A DNA stretch of 64,000 bases, taken from the NCBI GenBank assembly GCA_028285415.1, contig JANQPF010000006.1:1-64000 (forward strand), in the 5' to 3' direction. Numbering within the stretch: the first letter of the stretch is position 1; each line of letters begins with the position of its first letter. Both the position numbers and the translations under genes were made by a program. Of the stretch, positions 50,670-59,505 are shown piece by piece. Source of the stretch: Pseudomonadales bacterium (GTDB taxonomy: Bacteria; Pseudomonadota; Gammaproteobacteria; Pseudomonadales; Azotimanducaceae). Under the pieces are notes generated by a model, which saw only the letters and a list, made by a program, of their open reading frames with translations, was not told the DNA's origin and ran no database searches.

Positions 50670-50957
50670 TCATTCTTGAGCGCCGTCCGCACCCGGCTCG
50701 ATATAGCCTTCCGCGCGGTCGACTTCCTCGTTCGCAAAGTAGCGCCACATCTGCTCGGTGAGGTATTTGCGTGCGTCGGGATCGATGAGTTTCAGGTGCT
50801 TTTCGTTGATCAGCATGGTCTGCAGCGACTGCCACTCCGTCCAGGCCTGTTTGCTCACTTCCTGGAAGATGCGCTCGCCGTTGGGTCCGGGGACGGGCGG
50901 TGCCTCCAACCCTTCCATCTCCTGCTGATATCGGCTGCAGACAACGGTGCGTGCCAT
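50670..50957 (-). CDS. yggX: Fe(2+)-trafficking/oxidative damage protection protein YggX
   Basis: A 95-residue protein starting MARTVVCSRY (conserved Cys7) with EMEGLEAPPVPGPNGERIFQEVSKQAW and WQSLQTMLINEKHLKL, matching YggX over its full length. It protects iron-sulphur enzymes against oxidative damage. In many gammaproteobacteria it directly follows mutY; here an NhaC antiporter gene separates the two. Confidence 0.93.
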   Translation of the reverse strand: MARTVVCSRYQQEMEGLEAPPVPGPNGERIFQEVSKQAWTEWQSLQTMLINEKHLKLIDPDARKYLTEQMWRYFANEEVDRAEGYIEPGADGAQE

Positions 50958-51022
50958 TGTTGGATGCTCCCTGGTTTACATGCTGGTAGGCGCATAGTGT
51001 AGCGACCGCGTAGAATGACTGC

Positions 51023-52531
51023 ATGTCAGAGCTGTCGGTCAATCAGAAACGCTATCTGCAGCTTGCGCTGGTGCTAGCGGTAGGCGTTGCCATCTGGCTG
51101 CTGCGCCCGGGAGCTGCGGATGGTCATTTCGGCTTCTGGTCGCTCCTGCCCGCGCTCATCACCATCAGCGTCTGTTTCGTCACGCGCAACGTCATCGTAG
51201 CGCTCATCCTGGGCATACTGGCCGGCGGGCTCATCATTGGCCGCGTCAACGTGCTGGACGCGTTCATCATCCCTGCCATTGCGACCGAGAACTACGCGCA
51301 GATACTGGTGGTTTACCTCTGGGCGTTGGGTGGATTGTTGGGGATGTGGAATAGAAACGGCGGCGCGCGCTTCCTCGCGCAGAAGCTTGCTGAGAAATTC
51401 GTTTCTTCCCGGGTGAGCGCCAAGATGTTCGCCTGGTCGCTCGGGATCGTCTTTCACCAGGGCGGAACCATCTCAACGGTGCTGGCCGGTACAACGGTGC
51501 GGCCGATATCGGACAAGCACAAGGTGGCGCACGAAGAGCTTGCGTATGTGGTTGATTCCACAGCCTCACCGATCGCGACGCTCATCCCGTTCAACGTCTG
51601 GCCGATCTATGTTGCGGGGCTTCTCCTCATAGAGCCGCTTGCCGGACTCGTCGACACTCCGGAAGACGGCGCGGCGCTCTTTCTGCAGGCGATTCCGTTC
51701 AACTTCTACGCCATCTTTGCGGTGCTCATGACGCTCCTCTTTTCGCTCGATCGGCTGCCGCTGTGGCGCACACCGATGGCCGGCGTGGTTGCACGCGTGC
51801 AGTCGACCGGCGCGCTGGACCGGGATGGGGCAACCCCAATCATGAGTCCGGAGCTCACGGAGGAGAACCTGGCGCCGGGGTATGAGCCCTGGGCGTGGGA
51901 TTTCCTGGCACCAATCACCACGCTCATGGGTCTGTGTATCGTGCCTTGGCTCCTGGGCGGCTCGCCGATGGTGTTTGAAGGCTTCGGGCTTGCGGTCATT
52001 GTCGCCGTGGTGACGAGCCTCATCCGCGGTATGAGCATCGCCGATGCCGTGGAGGCGATGGTTGGCGGCATTAAGGGCGTGACCATCGGCGCCATCATCC
52101 TGGGGCTTGCCGTCACGCTGGCTGCAGTCTCTTCACAGCTAGGAACTTCGGTCTACGTTGTCGATCTCGTCGCGGGCGGGCTCGAGTCCGTGCCCTTCAT
52201 CCTGCCGGCGGTGCTCCTCGTCATCTGTATGGTGGTTGCGTTCTCGATCGGCTCGTCGTGGGGCACCTATGCGGTGGTGTTCCCCATAGCGCTGCCGCTG
52301 GCGTTGTCGCTGTCGGCCGATCCGACCTACCTGCTCCTGAATTTTGGCGCCATTCTCGGCGGGGCGGTGTTTGGCGATCAGTGCTCGCCGATATCCGACA
52401 CGACCATTCTCTCCTCGCTGGCGTGCGGTTCGGACCTCATGGACCACGTCACCACGCAGATGCTGCTGGCGCTGATTGCTGCGGGCATCAGCGCCGTGCT
52501 GTATACGTTGATCAGTTTGTTTGTAGTGTAA
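51023..52531 (+). CDS. NhaC-family Na+/H+ antiporter
   Basis: A 502-residue polytopic transporter (about eleven TMs). GTISTVLAGTTVRPISDKHKVAHEELAYVVDSTASPIATLIPFNVW and FGDQCSPISDTTILSS are signature segments of the NhaC/Na+-H+ antiporter family. It exchanges Na+ for H+ at the inner membrane, in line with a marine or saline habitat. It overlaps convergent mutY by 20 bp and is divergent from yggX. Confidence 0.86.
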   Translation: MSELSVNQKRYLQLALVLAVGVAIWLLRPGAADGHFGFWSLLPALITISVCFVTRNVIVALILGILAGGLIIGRVNVLDAFIIPAIATENYAQILVVYLWALGGLLGMWNRNGGARFLAQKLAEKFVSSRVSAKMFAWSLGIVFHQGGTISTVLAGTTVRPISDKHKVAHEELAYVVDSTASPIATLIPFNVWPIYVAGLLLIEPLAGLVDTPEDGAALFLQAIPFNFYAIFAVLMTLLFSLDRLPLWRTPMAGVVARVQSTGALDRDGATPIMSPELTEENLAPGYEPWAWDFLAPITTLMGLCIVPWLLGGSPMVFEGFGLAVIVAVVTSLIRGMSIADAVEAMVGGIKGVTIGAIILGLAVTLAAVSSQLGTSVYVVDLVAGGLESVPFILPAVLLVICMVVAFSIGSSWGTYAVVFPIALPLALSLSADPTYLLLNFGAILGGAVFGDQCSPISDTTILSSLACGSDLMDHVTTQMLLALIAAGISAVLYTLISLFVV

Positions 52532-53594
52532 AGTCGTCTGCGAGACTTGCGAGTAACCGTACCGCGGGTTTCGACAGTCCCAGCCGCTCATTGCCGCCCT
52601 GCCACTCTTCAGGAACCAGCCAGCGCTGGTGCGCGTCGTCAGCGACGAGACGCGGCTCGCGTGCCAGTTGTATGTAAACCGGCTCGATGTGCAGATGAAA
52701 ATGCGTGAACGTGTGCCGGAAGGCGGGCGCAATGTGCACGCGCGCCACGTCATCGGCTGCCCAGCCCATCTCCGCGATGAACGCCTCGGGTTCGGTGTCC
52801 CCGGCACGCTGCGGAGGGTTCCACAGTCCACCCCACAAGCCGTCCAGCGGTTGCTGTTCGAGGAGCACGGCGCCGCGGGCAAGCGTTGCCACGAAAAAGC
52901 GCGCGTGACGTTCGGGTTTGGTTCTGGCGGGTTTGCGCTCCGGGTAGTTTTCCGTGGTGCCCGCGGCGTAGGCTTCGCATCGTTCCGCCACCGGGCAGAC
53001 GTCGCAGCCGGGACTGCGCCGTGTGCAGACCGTGGCCCCCAGATCCATGATCGCCTGGGTGTAGTCGCCGACGCGCGCCTCGGGCGTATGCGCTTCCGCT
53101 TTCTCCCAGAGCGTGCGAGCGACGCTGGTGGTGCCCGGGTACCCGCTCACCGCATGGAAACGGCAGAGCACCCGTTTGACGTTGCCGTCGAGAATGGCAG
53201 CGCGGCGGCGGTGCGCGATCGCACTGATAGCACCGGCGGTGGAACGGCCGATCCCTGGAAGGTCCTCGAGCGCTTCCAGCGCGAGCGGAAACTCGCCGCC
53301 GTGCTCATCGACAATACGCTGCGCTGCCTTGTGCAGATTGCGGGCCCTGGCGTAGTAGCCGAGCCCGGTCCAGTGATGGAGCACGTCGTCGAGGCCCGCG
53401 CGCGCGAGGCTACCCACGTCAGGGAAGCGGTCCATGAACCGTTGGTAGTAGCCGATCACGGTGGTCACCTGGGTCTGCTGCAACATGATTTCGGACACCC
53501 AGACCCGGTAAGGCGTGATGTCCTGCTGCCAGGGCAGGTCTTTGCGGCCGGCGACATCGAACCAGGACAGGAGCCGTGTTGCAAACCAGTCCAT
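52512..53594 (-). CDS. mutY: A/G-specific adenine glycosylase MutY
   Basis: A 360-residue DNA repair enzyme that removes adenine mispaired with 8-oxoguanine. Glu35 (SEIMLQQTQV) and Asp136 (ILDGNVKRV) are the catalytic pair, LPGIGRSTAG (112-121) is the helix-hairpin-helix, and Cys190, Cys197, Cys200 and Cys206 (C-x6-C-x2-C-x5-C) bind the [4Fe-4S] cluster. A C-terminal NUDIX-like 8-oxoG recognition domain follows (LEQQPLDGLWGGLWNPPQ). It follows asmA by 9 bp on the same strand. Confidence 0.95.
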   Translation of the reverse strand: MDWFATRLLSWFDVAGRKDLPWQQDITPYRVWVSEIMLQQTQVTTVIGYYQRFMDRFPDVGSLARAGLDDVLHHWTGLGYYARARNLHKAAQRIVDEHGGEFPLALEALEDLPGIGRSTAGAISAIAHRRRAAILDGNVKRVLCRFHAVSGYPGTTSVARTLWEKAEAHTPEARVGDYTQAIMDLGATVCTRRSPGCDVCPVAERCEAYAAGTTENYPERKPARTKPERHARFFVATLARGAVLLEQQPLDGLWGGLWNPPQRAGDTEPEAFIAEMGWAADDVARVHIAPAFRHTFTHFHLHIEPVYIQLAREPRLVADDAHQRWLVPEEWQGGNERLGLSKPAVRLLASLADDFTLQTN

Positions 53595-53603
53595 GCAGTC
53601 CGT

Positions 53604-55160
53604 TCAGTCCCTTTCCAGCGAGCGGCCAAGGAGGTCGAGCAGATCGCGAGCCGTTTCGCGGTACTCCTCCGGGACTTCTTCGTCGATCTTGTCTTCGAGC
53701 TTACGCCGCAAGCCGGAATCGTCGTTGCGCTGCAGCGCGCGTGCAACCAGATTGCGGGTTGCGTCCTGATCGAGACGGCAGGTTGGATCGGCGCTCGATC
53801 CCTGGCAGCGAATGGGTATGGGCGTGCCGGCAAGCAGCGGATTGATTTCGAACGGGCTTGTCTCACCCTCGGCGGGTTCGTGGATGGTCACGTTACCCAG
53901 AAGGTCCAGCGTGTCGTCCAGATAGCTGTACTCGCCTTCGGCGTCGACGCTCATGTTGTCGAGGGCAAACGCCAGGTGCTGTTTGGCGCCATCGATCACC
54001 CAGCGCCCGGTGAAGTGCTGGTACTCCCAGAGATCAGGCCAGCTGGCGACGCTGTCGGATTGCCGCGTCAGCTGCGCGATGCTTGCGAGCTGGGTTTTGA
54101 TTTTCTCGATGTTCAGCCGGCCCTGGCCGCCGTCGAATTCGCTGGTGCCGCGGATCGAAGCGGCAAGTTCCGACGGCGTGTTGCCCTGCAGCGTCAGGCT
54201 GCTGTTCGCGCCGATGTGGGCAATCCACTGCAGCCGCTGCTCAGACCAGTCGATGAGCCGCTGGCTATCGACGTTGGTGATCTCGGGCAGCACCGTCCAG
54301 ACGATGGGCTCCTGTCTGGTATCGACGCTCACGTCCGCGCGCGCGGTGCCGTCGAGAAAGTCCCGGACTTCGAGCAGCGTATCGAGCTGGCCCGCGACGT
54401 TGCTGAATTCGAGCAACGCGTCGGTAAACGTTTCCGTGCCTGCGACCAGCCGCGTCATCGCGCACGTGCCGCTGAAGTCGAACTCGTGCAGGGTGGCGAT
54501 GGGCAGAATGTCATCGTCGCCGGCGGGTACCGGCGCGGCGCCGGGGGCTTCCGCGGTGGTCACGTCAGCCTCGCACGTGCCGTCGCCGAGATCCGATGTG
54601 ATCAGGGTTTCAGCCAACGCGATCCGCTCGCGCGTGTCCTCTGTGGGTGGGTGGTACGTGACCAGACCCTCCATCGTGACGTTCAGGGGAGTCGGCGTTT
54701 CCGCGTCAGCCGCATCTTCGCTCTCCGCGGCCGTGTAGCTTGCGTCGAGCGTCAGCAGGGCCGGGGTGCCGGGTTGAAAGTCCTGCAGAGTGAGCGATCG
54801 CAACAGTGTCGAAGATTCAGCGTCGTCGATGCGCGTGTCGGTGAGCGTCAACTGGCTCACCTGCCAGCGCTCGATGTCTTCCCACATGGCCGAAAGATCC
54901 ATCTGTAGATCAATGGCGCTGGCCTCGATGGTGCGTTCGTCATTGCGCGCGGTGAGGTCCTCGATGTGCAGGATGAGCGGCGGAAAAAGTTGCCAGGAGA
55001 TATCCCCGCCAATGGCGACGGCATAGCCACTGTTTTCGCTGAGGAGCGCTTCCAGTTCCGGTTTGAGGCGGTTGGCGTCCTGAATCCAGACGCCCGCAAC
55101 GACGGCCACGGCAATAGCGGTCAGCAGAACAATTCCGAGCAGGCGCACGATCAGACGCAC
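53604..55160 (-). CDS. AsmA family protein
   Basis: A 518-residue envelope protein with one N-terminal TM (LLGIVLLTAIAVAVVAGVWI) followed by a long beta-rich periplasmic part with AsmA N-terminal (GGDISWQLFPPLILHIEDLTARN) and AsmA-2 type segments (IDGAKQHLAFALDNMSVDAEGEYSYLDDTLDLLGNVTI). AsmA-like proteins are lipid-transport bridges in the envelope. It is the first gene of an asmA-mutY unit, the usual gammaproteobacterial order. Confidence 0.85.
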   Translation of the reverse strand: MRLIVRLLGIVLLTAIAVAVVAGVWIQDANRLKPELEALLSENSGYAVAIGGDISWQLFPPLILHIEDLTARNDERTIEASAIDLQMDLSAMWEDIERWQVSQLTLTDTRIDDAESSTLLRSLTLQDFQPGTPALLTLDASYTAAESEDAADAETPTPLNVTMEGLVTYHPPTEDTRERIALAETLITSDLGDGTCEADVTTAEAPGAAPVPAGDDDILPIATLHEFDFSGTCAMTRLVAGTETFTDALLEFSNVAGQLDTLLEVRDFLDGTARADVSVDTRQEPIVWTVLPEITNVDSQRLIDWSEQRLQWIAHIGANSSLTLQGNTPSELAASIRGTSEFDGGQGRLNIEKIKTQLASIAQLTRQSDSVASWPDLWEYQHFTGRWVIDGAKQHLAFALDNMSVDAEGEYSYLDDTLDLLGNVTIHEPAEGETSPFEINPLLAGTPIPIRCQGSSADPTCRLDQDATRNLVARALQRNDDSGLRRKLEDKIDEEVPEEYRETARDLLDLLGRSLERD

Positions 55161-55200
55161 GAGTGTTCTCGAGTGGAAACGTAGCGCGGATTATAAAGTG

Positions 55201-55425
55201 TTATGGATGACGCGTAGCTGAACGGCGGAACAATTTGCTCGTCGGCAGATGCTGGGACCAGATCGTGCGGGGCTTGCCACGGCCCGACCAGGCGCGTACC
55301 TGTTGGGTGAGGGCCTGCTCGGCAGCTTCCAGGGTATCGTAAGGGCCCACGCCGTCGTTGCCGCGGGCACGATAGTACCAGCTGCCGTCGTCGCCGCGAT
55401 AAATGCGCTCATTCAAGATGGTCAC
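55201..55425 (-). CDS. Small DUF6316-like protein
   Basis: A 74-residue protein with RIYRGDDGSWYYRARGNDGVGPYDTLEAAEQAL near the start, the pattern I recall for DUF6316. GTG at 55425 is chosen: AAGGA lies 9 nt upstream, and the longer frame to 55581 has an unlikely Cys-rich start. Function is unknown. It is convergent with nothing and ends 41 bp before asmA's start, reading the same way. Confidence 0.6.
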   Translation of the reverse strand: MTILNERIYRGDDGSWYYRARGNDGVGPYDTLEAAEQALTQQVRAWSGRGKPRTIWSQHLPTSKLFRRSATRHP

Positions 55426-55594
55426 TTCCCCAAATCCTTGATGCTCGGTTGCCTGGCAACCGTGCTGATCCCAACTGCCAAAATCACGTGCATTGCACCA
55501 TAATTCACACAATCGGGTGTATCTCCTTTGTAACGAGCATGATACGCCGAAATCGCACAGAAAAAACAGGAATGTTGTCAATATTTGTTAAATC

Positions 55595-55987
55595 ATGAGT
55601 GTAGATACCTTTGATCCCGGCGCGCTGAATGCGCCAATGGACGCGGTTGCCGTCGACGAGTTGTGCCGCCTGGCGCTCGACTTTGACGGTGAAGCGCTGA
55701 ATCTCTCCGAGCTCGAGCTACGGCGATTTGCGCCGCTCGTGACCCACGCCGGCTGGGCTGAGCGGGCGGATACGCTCAGCGATGCCCAGATTGTCGCCCT
55801 GATCCGCGTCTTCACCGTCGGCGAGCGGGACCACAGCAGCTGGCTTGCGGGCGACAAATCTGCGGTCATCACGCTTGTTCGAGCGCTCAAATCACGCGGG
55901 TCGTTCACGCCGGAGCTCAGCCGCTGGATCAAGGCGCATACCGACAACAAATTCCTGCCGCATGGCAGCCTCATGGATCGGCTCTAG
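55595..55987 (+). CDS. Conserved hypothetical protein upstream of hisB
   Basis: A 130-residue helical protein (VDELCRLALDFDGEAL, LSDAQIVALIRVFTVGERDHSSWLAGDKSAVITLVRALKSRG) without signal peptide or TM. I recognise no characterised domain, though proteins of this look sit near his genes in related bacteria, from memory. It is 93 bp upstream of hisB. Confidence 0.65.
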   Translation: MSVDTFDPGALNAPMDAVAVDELCRLALDFDGEALNLSELELRRFAPLVTHAGWAERADTLSDAQIVALIRVFTVGERDHSSWLAGDKSAVITLVRALKSRGSFTPELSRWIKAHTDNKFLPHGSLMDRL

Positions 55988-56080
55988 CGCTCTATCGCAG
56001 CGCCTGGCGCCGCGTGTACAGCGGCGTGAAAGCCGCTAGAATCCGCACCCTCTCTCGCCGCAAGCAACAAGGCAGGCACA

Positions 56081-56677
56081 ATGACTCAGGCGCGCACGGC
56101 AAGCGTGACACGCAACACCGCGGAAACGCAGATTGAGCTCAGCCTCAATCTCGACGGCAGCGGCGACAGCGAACTGGTGACGGGATTGCCGTTCTTCGAT
56201 CACATGCTGACGCAGATTGCGCGGCATGGCCTCATTGATCTGAACATCAAGGCAGTGGGTGATCTCGAGGTCGATGCGCACCATACGGTGGAAGACGTCG
56301 GGATTGTGCTCGGTCAGGCGTTTGCCGAGGCGCTCGGGGACAAAACCGGTATCTATCGCTACGGGCACGCGTATGTGCCGCTCGATGAGGCGCTGTCGAG
56401 AGTGGTGATCGACCTGTCAGGCCGCCCGGGGCTCTTTTACGACGTCGACTACACCCGCGCGCGCATCGGCGATTTTGACGTGGATCTGCTGCGGGAGTTT
56501 TTTCAGGGGTTCGTCAATCACGCGATGGTCTCTCTGCACCTGGATAATCTCAAAGGTGTCAACGCGCACCACCAGGCGGAAACCCTCTTCAAGGCGTTCG
56601 GCCGGGCGTTGCGCATGGCGGTGGCGCCGGACCCGCGCATGAGCGGCGTGGTGCCCTCGACCAAAGGCAGTCTTTGA
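56081..56677 (+). CDS. hisB: Imidazoleglycerol-phosphate dehydratase HisB
   Basis: A 198-residue monofunctional IGP dehydratase of histidine synthesis. Both metal-binding histidine motifs are present (HHTVEDVGI and [17 protein letters not shown]), as is the [13 protein letters not shown] segment. A ribosome site (AGGCAGG) precedes the ATG. It is followed 3 bp later by hisA; the hisH gene that often sits between them is absent. Confidence 0.95.
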   Translation: MTQARTASVTRNTAETQIELSLNLDGSGDSELVTGLPFFDHMLTQIARHGLIDLNIKAVGDLEVDAHHTVEDVGIVLGQAFAEALGDKTGIYRYGHAYVPLDEALSRVVIDLSGRPGLFYDVDYTRARIGDFDVDLLREFFQGFVNHAMVSLHLDNLKGVNAHHQAETLFKAFGRALRMAVAPDPRMSGVVPSTKGSL

Positions 56678-56680
56678 ACC

Positions 56681-57418
56681 GTGATTCTGATTCCCGCCAT
56701 CGATCTCAAGGAAGGCAAGTGTGTCCGTCTGCGCCAGGGGCGCATGGATGACGCAACGGTCTTCTCGGATGACCCCGTGGCCATGGCGTCGCACTGGCGG
56801 GCCCAGGGTGCCCGGCGTCTGCACGTCGTGGATCTCGATGGCGCGTTTGCGGGCACACCAAAAAACCGCAACCTGATCGAACGCATGGTAGAAGCGATGG
56901 GTGACGTGCCGGTACAGGTCGGTGGGGGCATCCGGTCGCTGGACATGGTCGACGCATACCTGGGCGCCGGTGTGGATGCGGTGATTGTCGGCACCCGAGC
57001 TGTGGAAGATCCCGAGTTCCTGCGGGCCGTGGCGACCGCGCATCCGAACCGGGTGCTCTTCGGGCTCGATGCGCGGGACGGCAAAGTGGCGACGGACGGG
57101 TGGGACAATACCTCCACTCAGTCCGCCGTTGCGCTGGCGTCTTCCGCAGCTGAGTTGCCGCTTGCGGGCGTCGTTTATACCGACATCGAGCGCGACGGCA
57201 TGATGAGCGGGCTGAACGTCGCAGCCACCCGCGAGCTTGCCGAAAACGCAGGTCTTGCGGTCATTGCGTCAGGGGGTGTGACCAGCCTTGCCGATCTCGA
57301 TGCCTTGAAGACTGCCTTCAGCGATCGTCCGGAACTCCTGCTCGGCGCGATTACCGGCCGGGCGATATATGAGGGGACGCTGGAGTTACCGGCCGGGCAA
57401 GCACTATTGGACGGCTGA
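56681..57418 (+). CDS. hisA: ProFAR isomerase HisA
   Basis: A 245-residue TIM barrel. ILIPAIDLKEGKCVRLRQG at the start, LHVVDLDGAFAG, VQVGGGIRSL and YTDIERDGMMSG are HisA signatures, with the catalytic Asp8 and Asp130-region residues present. Start is GTG at 56681. Its 3' end overlaps the convergent yibQ gene by 68 bp, and hisF does not follow. Confidence 0.95.
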   Translation: MILIPAIDLKEGKCVRLRQGRMDDATVFSDDPVAMASHWRAQGARRLHVVDLDGAFAGTPKNRNLIERMVEAMGDVPVQVGGGIRSLDMVDAYLGAGVDAVIVGTRAVEDPEFLRAVATAHPNRVLFGLDARDGKVATDGWDNTSTQSAVALASSAAELPLAGVVYTDIERDGMMSGLNVAATRELAENAGLAVIASGGVTSLADLDALKTAFSDRPELLLGAITGRAIYEGTLELPAGQALLDG

Positions 57419-58115
57419 ATCGCGTCTGACGCACGGCAAGATCAGCGGCGCGGACGAGCTCAATATCCGCGGGTAATTCCGCCAGCCGGTCGTGCAGGTA
57501 ATCGAGACTCAGATCGTAGGGGTGCCCGATGAGCACGGCGTGGCCCTGCCGGCGTGCGCGTTCCAGTACCTTTTCGAACGCGGCATGCACGGCAGCGGCG
57601 GTCCGCTCGTGATCCAGAAACACATCCCGGCGCAGCGACGGCACGCCGAGTTCCCGGGCCACGTCCAGCGCCACCGTCTCCGCGGTCGTGCGCGAGTCGA
57701 GAAAGAAGAGCCCGCGGCTGGAGAGCGTCCGCATCAGGCGGCGCATCGGGGCATCATGCGCGGTCAGCAGGCTGCCGGTATGGTTGGAAAGGCCAACGTG
57801 CCGCGGCACGGCCGCCAGAGCGGCGTTCAGCGTGGCGTCGAAATCCCGATCCCGCATGGCGAGCTTCAAGGTTCCCGTTTCCTCACGGGCGTGTGGTGAT
57901 GCGTGGGGTTCCATTGGCTGATGGACAATGACGTCTTTGCCAAGGAGGGTGGCGTACTCGACCAGGGAGCCGGTATGCGGGGCGAAGGGCAGTACGGCGA
58001 TCGTCACCGGACCGGGCAGGTTGATGGCACGTTCCCCCCGCGCCTTGTTGTAGCCTACATCATCTATCACCACCGCGAGTTCAGCTGCGTTTGCCAAGCC
58101 GGGCAACACCAGCAC
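57351..58115 (-). CDS. yibQ: Divergent polysaccharide deacetylase YibQ
   Basis: A 254-residue periplasmic protein of the YibQ/DUF610 family: LAVVIDDVGYNKARGERAI, VLPFAPHTGSL, IVHQPMEPH, SNHTGSLLTAH and FLDSRTTAE are family segments, with metal-site His/Asp residues. The only standard start (GTG at 58115) leaves a short signal peptide. Starting at CTG 58151 would give RRLHGCLSLLWVLVLPGLANA, a proper one, before an upstream stop. It completes the gpmI-envC-ctp-yibQ order. Confidence 0.85.
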   Translation of the reverse strand: MLVLPGLANAAELAVVIDDVGYNKARGERAINLPGPVTIAVLPFAPHTGSLVEYATLLGKDVIVHQPMEPHASPHAREETGTLKLAMRDRDFDATLNAALAAVPRHVGLSNHTGSLLTAHDAPMRRLMRTLSSRGLFFLDSRTTAETVALDVARELGVPSLRRDVFLDHERTAAAVHAAFEKVLERARRQGHAVLIGHPYDLSLDYLHDRLAELPADIELVRAADLAVRQTRFSRPIVLARPVTPASPHISPGR

Positions 58116-58265
58116 CCACAGCAGTGAGAGGCATCCATGTAGCCGTCTCAGACTGTGATCCTAACGTTTGCAGATCTGGCGGAGAGTCTAGTGTCTGGCG
58201 ATGTGCAAGTAAACGGTTGCGCGAAGAATTGGCCTCAGGCGACCCAGTTGCAGGAGAATTCGGGC

Positions 58266-59429
58266 TTAGAGGCGCGCCTGCAGGCTGTTGTCTTCAGCCG
58301 TTTTCAGGAGTGACAGCGCTTCGTTCAGGAGCGCGTCGTCTTCGCCATCGAACGGAATGTCGGGCTCAATGCCGGCTTCGTGGATGGAGCGGCCGTTTGG
58401 CGTGAAGTAGTAGGCGGTGGTGATTTTGATCGCCTGGTCCTGATGCAGGGGCAGGATCGACTGCACGGAGCCTTTGCCATAGCTTGTCGAACCCATCAAA
58501 CGCGCGCGGCCATGGTCCTGCAGCGCGCCGGCGACTATCTCCGACGCCGAGGCGGAGCCGGAGTTGATCAGGACAACCATCGGCATCCCGCTCAGGACGT
58601 CGCCGGTGGTCGCGCGGTATTTTGCGTAGCTCGATGCCAGGCGACCTTCCGTGTAGACGATGAGCCCTTCTTCGAGAAAGTGATCAGCCACTTCGACGGA
58701 CGACTGCAGCGTACCGCCGGGATTGTTGCGCAGATCCAGCACGAGTCCCTTGAGCGGTGCCTCGGCTTTTTCACCCAGGTCCATCAGCATCTCCGCCGTG
58801 TCGCGACCCGTGCTGGTTTGAAACTGGGAAATACGCAGGTACGCAAAACCGGGCTCCAGGAGACGCCCGCGCACGCTGGCAATGGCAATCTTGTCGCGGG
58901 TCAGCGCAACGTCGCGCGGCTCACGATCGTCGCGCTTGACCGTGAGCGTCAACGTGCTGCCCGGGGCGCCGCGCAGGGTGTCGATCAGCGCGTCGAGCTT
59001 CAGCCCTTTCACTGACGTGTCGTTGACGCGGGTAATGCGGTCACCTGCCTTGAGGCCGGCCCGGTCAGCGGGCGTGCCGTCGATCGGCGCGATGATCGTG
59101 AAATAGCCGTCGACCAGCCCGAGCTCGATGCCGATACCGCCGAACTCGCCGCTGGTATTCGCCTGCAGGGCTTCGAACGCCCTGGCATCAAGGTAGCCGG
59201 AGTGGTCGTCCAGGCTCTGCATCATGCCTTCGATGGCATAGTTCAGGAGCTCTTCTTCGCTGACCTCTTCGACGTAGTTGTCGCTTACCTGACGCAGCGC
59301 TTCGGACAGCGTTGCGGAGGGATCGGCGGGCGTGGTGTCACGCGTCAGAATGTGCGCCAGTACCCCGAGGGAGATACCGGTAACAATACTGACGATAATG
59401 CCGATCAGTGTGAGAGGTCGAAGGGTCAT
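58266..59429 (-). CDS. S41 family C-terminal processing peptidase
   Basis: A 387-residue periplasmic serine protease. An N-terminal signal/anchor (LIGIIVSIVTGISLGVLA), a PDZ domain (residues 85-165, FGGIGIELG) and the S41 catalytic core follow. Ser294 (GSASASE) and Lys319 (TSYGKG) form the Ser-Lys dyad. It trims C-termini of envelope proteins, often PG hydrolases. It normally follows envC directly; here the FG-GAP gene lies between them. Confidence 0.92.
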   Translation of the reverse strand: MTLRPLTLIGIIVSIVTGISLGVLAHILTRDTTPADPSATLSEALRQVSDNYVEEVSEEELLNYAIEGMMQSLDDHSGYLDARAFEALQANTSGEFGGIGIELGLVDGYFTIIAPIDGTPADRAGLKAGDRITRVNDTSVKGLKLDALIDTLRGAPGSTLTLTVKRDDREPRDVALTRDKIAIASVRGRLLEPGFAYLRISQFQTSTGRDTAEMLMDLGEKAEAPLKGLVLDLRNNPGGTLQSSVEVADHFLEEGLIVYTEGRLASSYAKYRATTGDVLSGMPMVVLINSGSASASEIVAGALQDHGRARLMGSTSYGKGSVQSILPLHQDQAIKITTAYYFTPNGRSIHEAGIEPDIPFDGEDDALLNEALSLLKTAEDNSLQARL

Positions 59430-59505
59430 GGTTCGAGTGTCTCAGGTTACTCTCGAATTTGACAGCAAATGTCGCTGATAGTGTGAAACGCGTACGCCGC
59501 CGGGT

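Noticed and set aside
52629-54908. A 759-codon plus-strand frame opposite mutY and asmA
   Set aside because: It is the antisense shadow of two clear genes on the minus strand, has Arg/His/Gly-rich composition and no domain pattern. GC-rich third positions keep such frames open.
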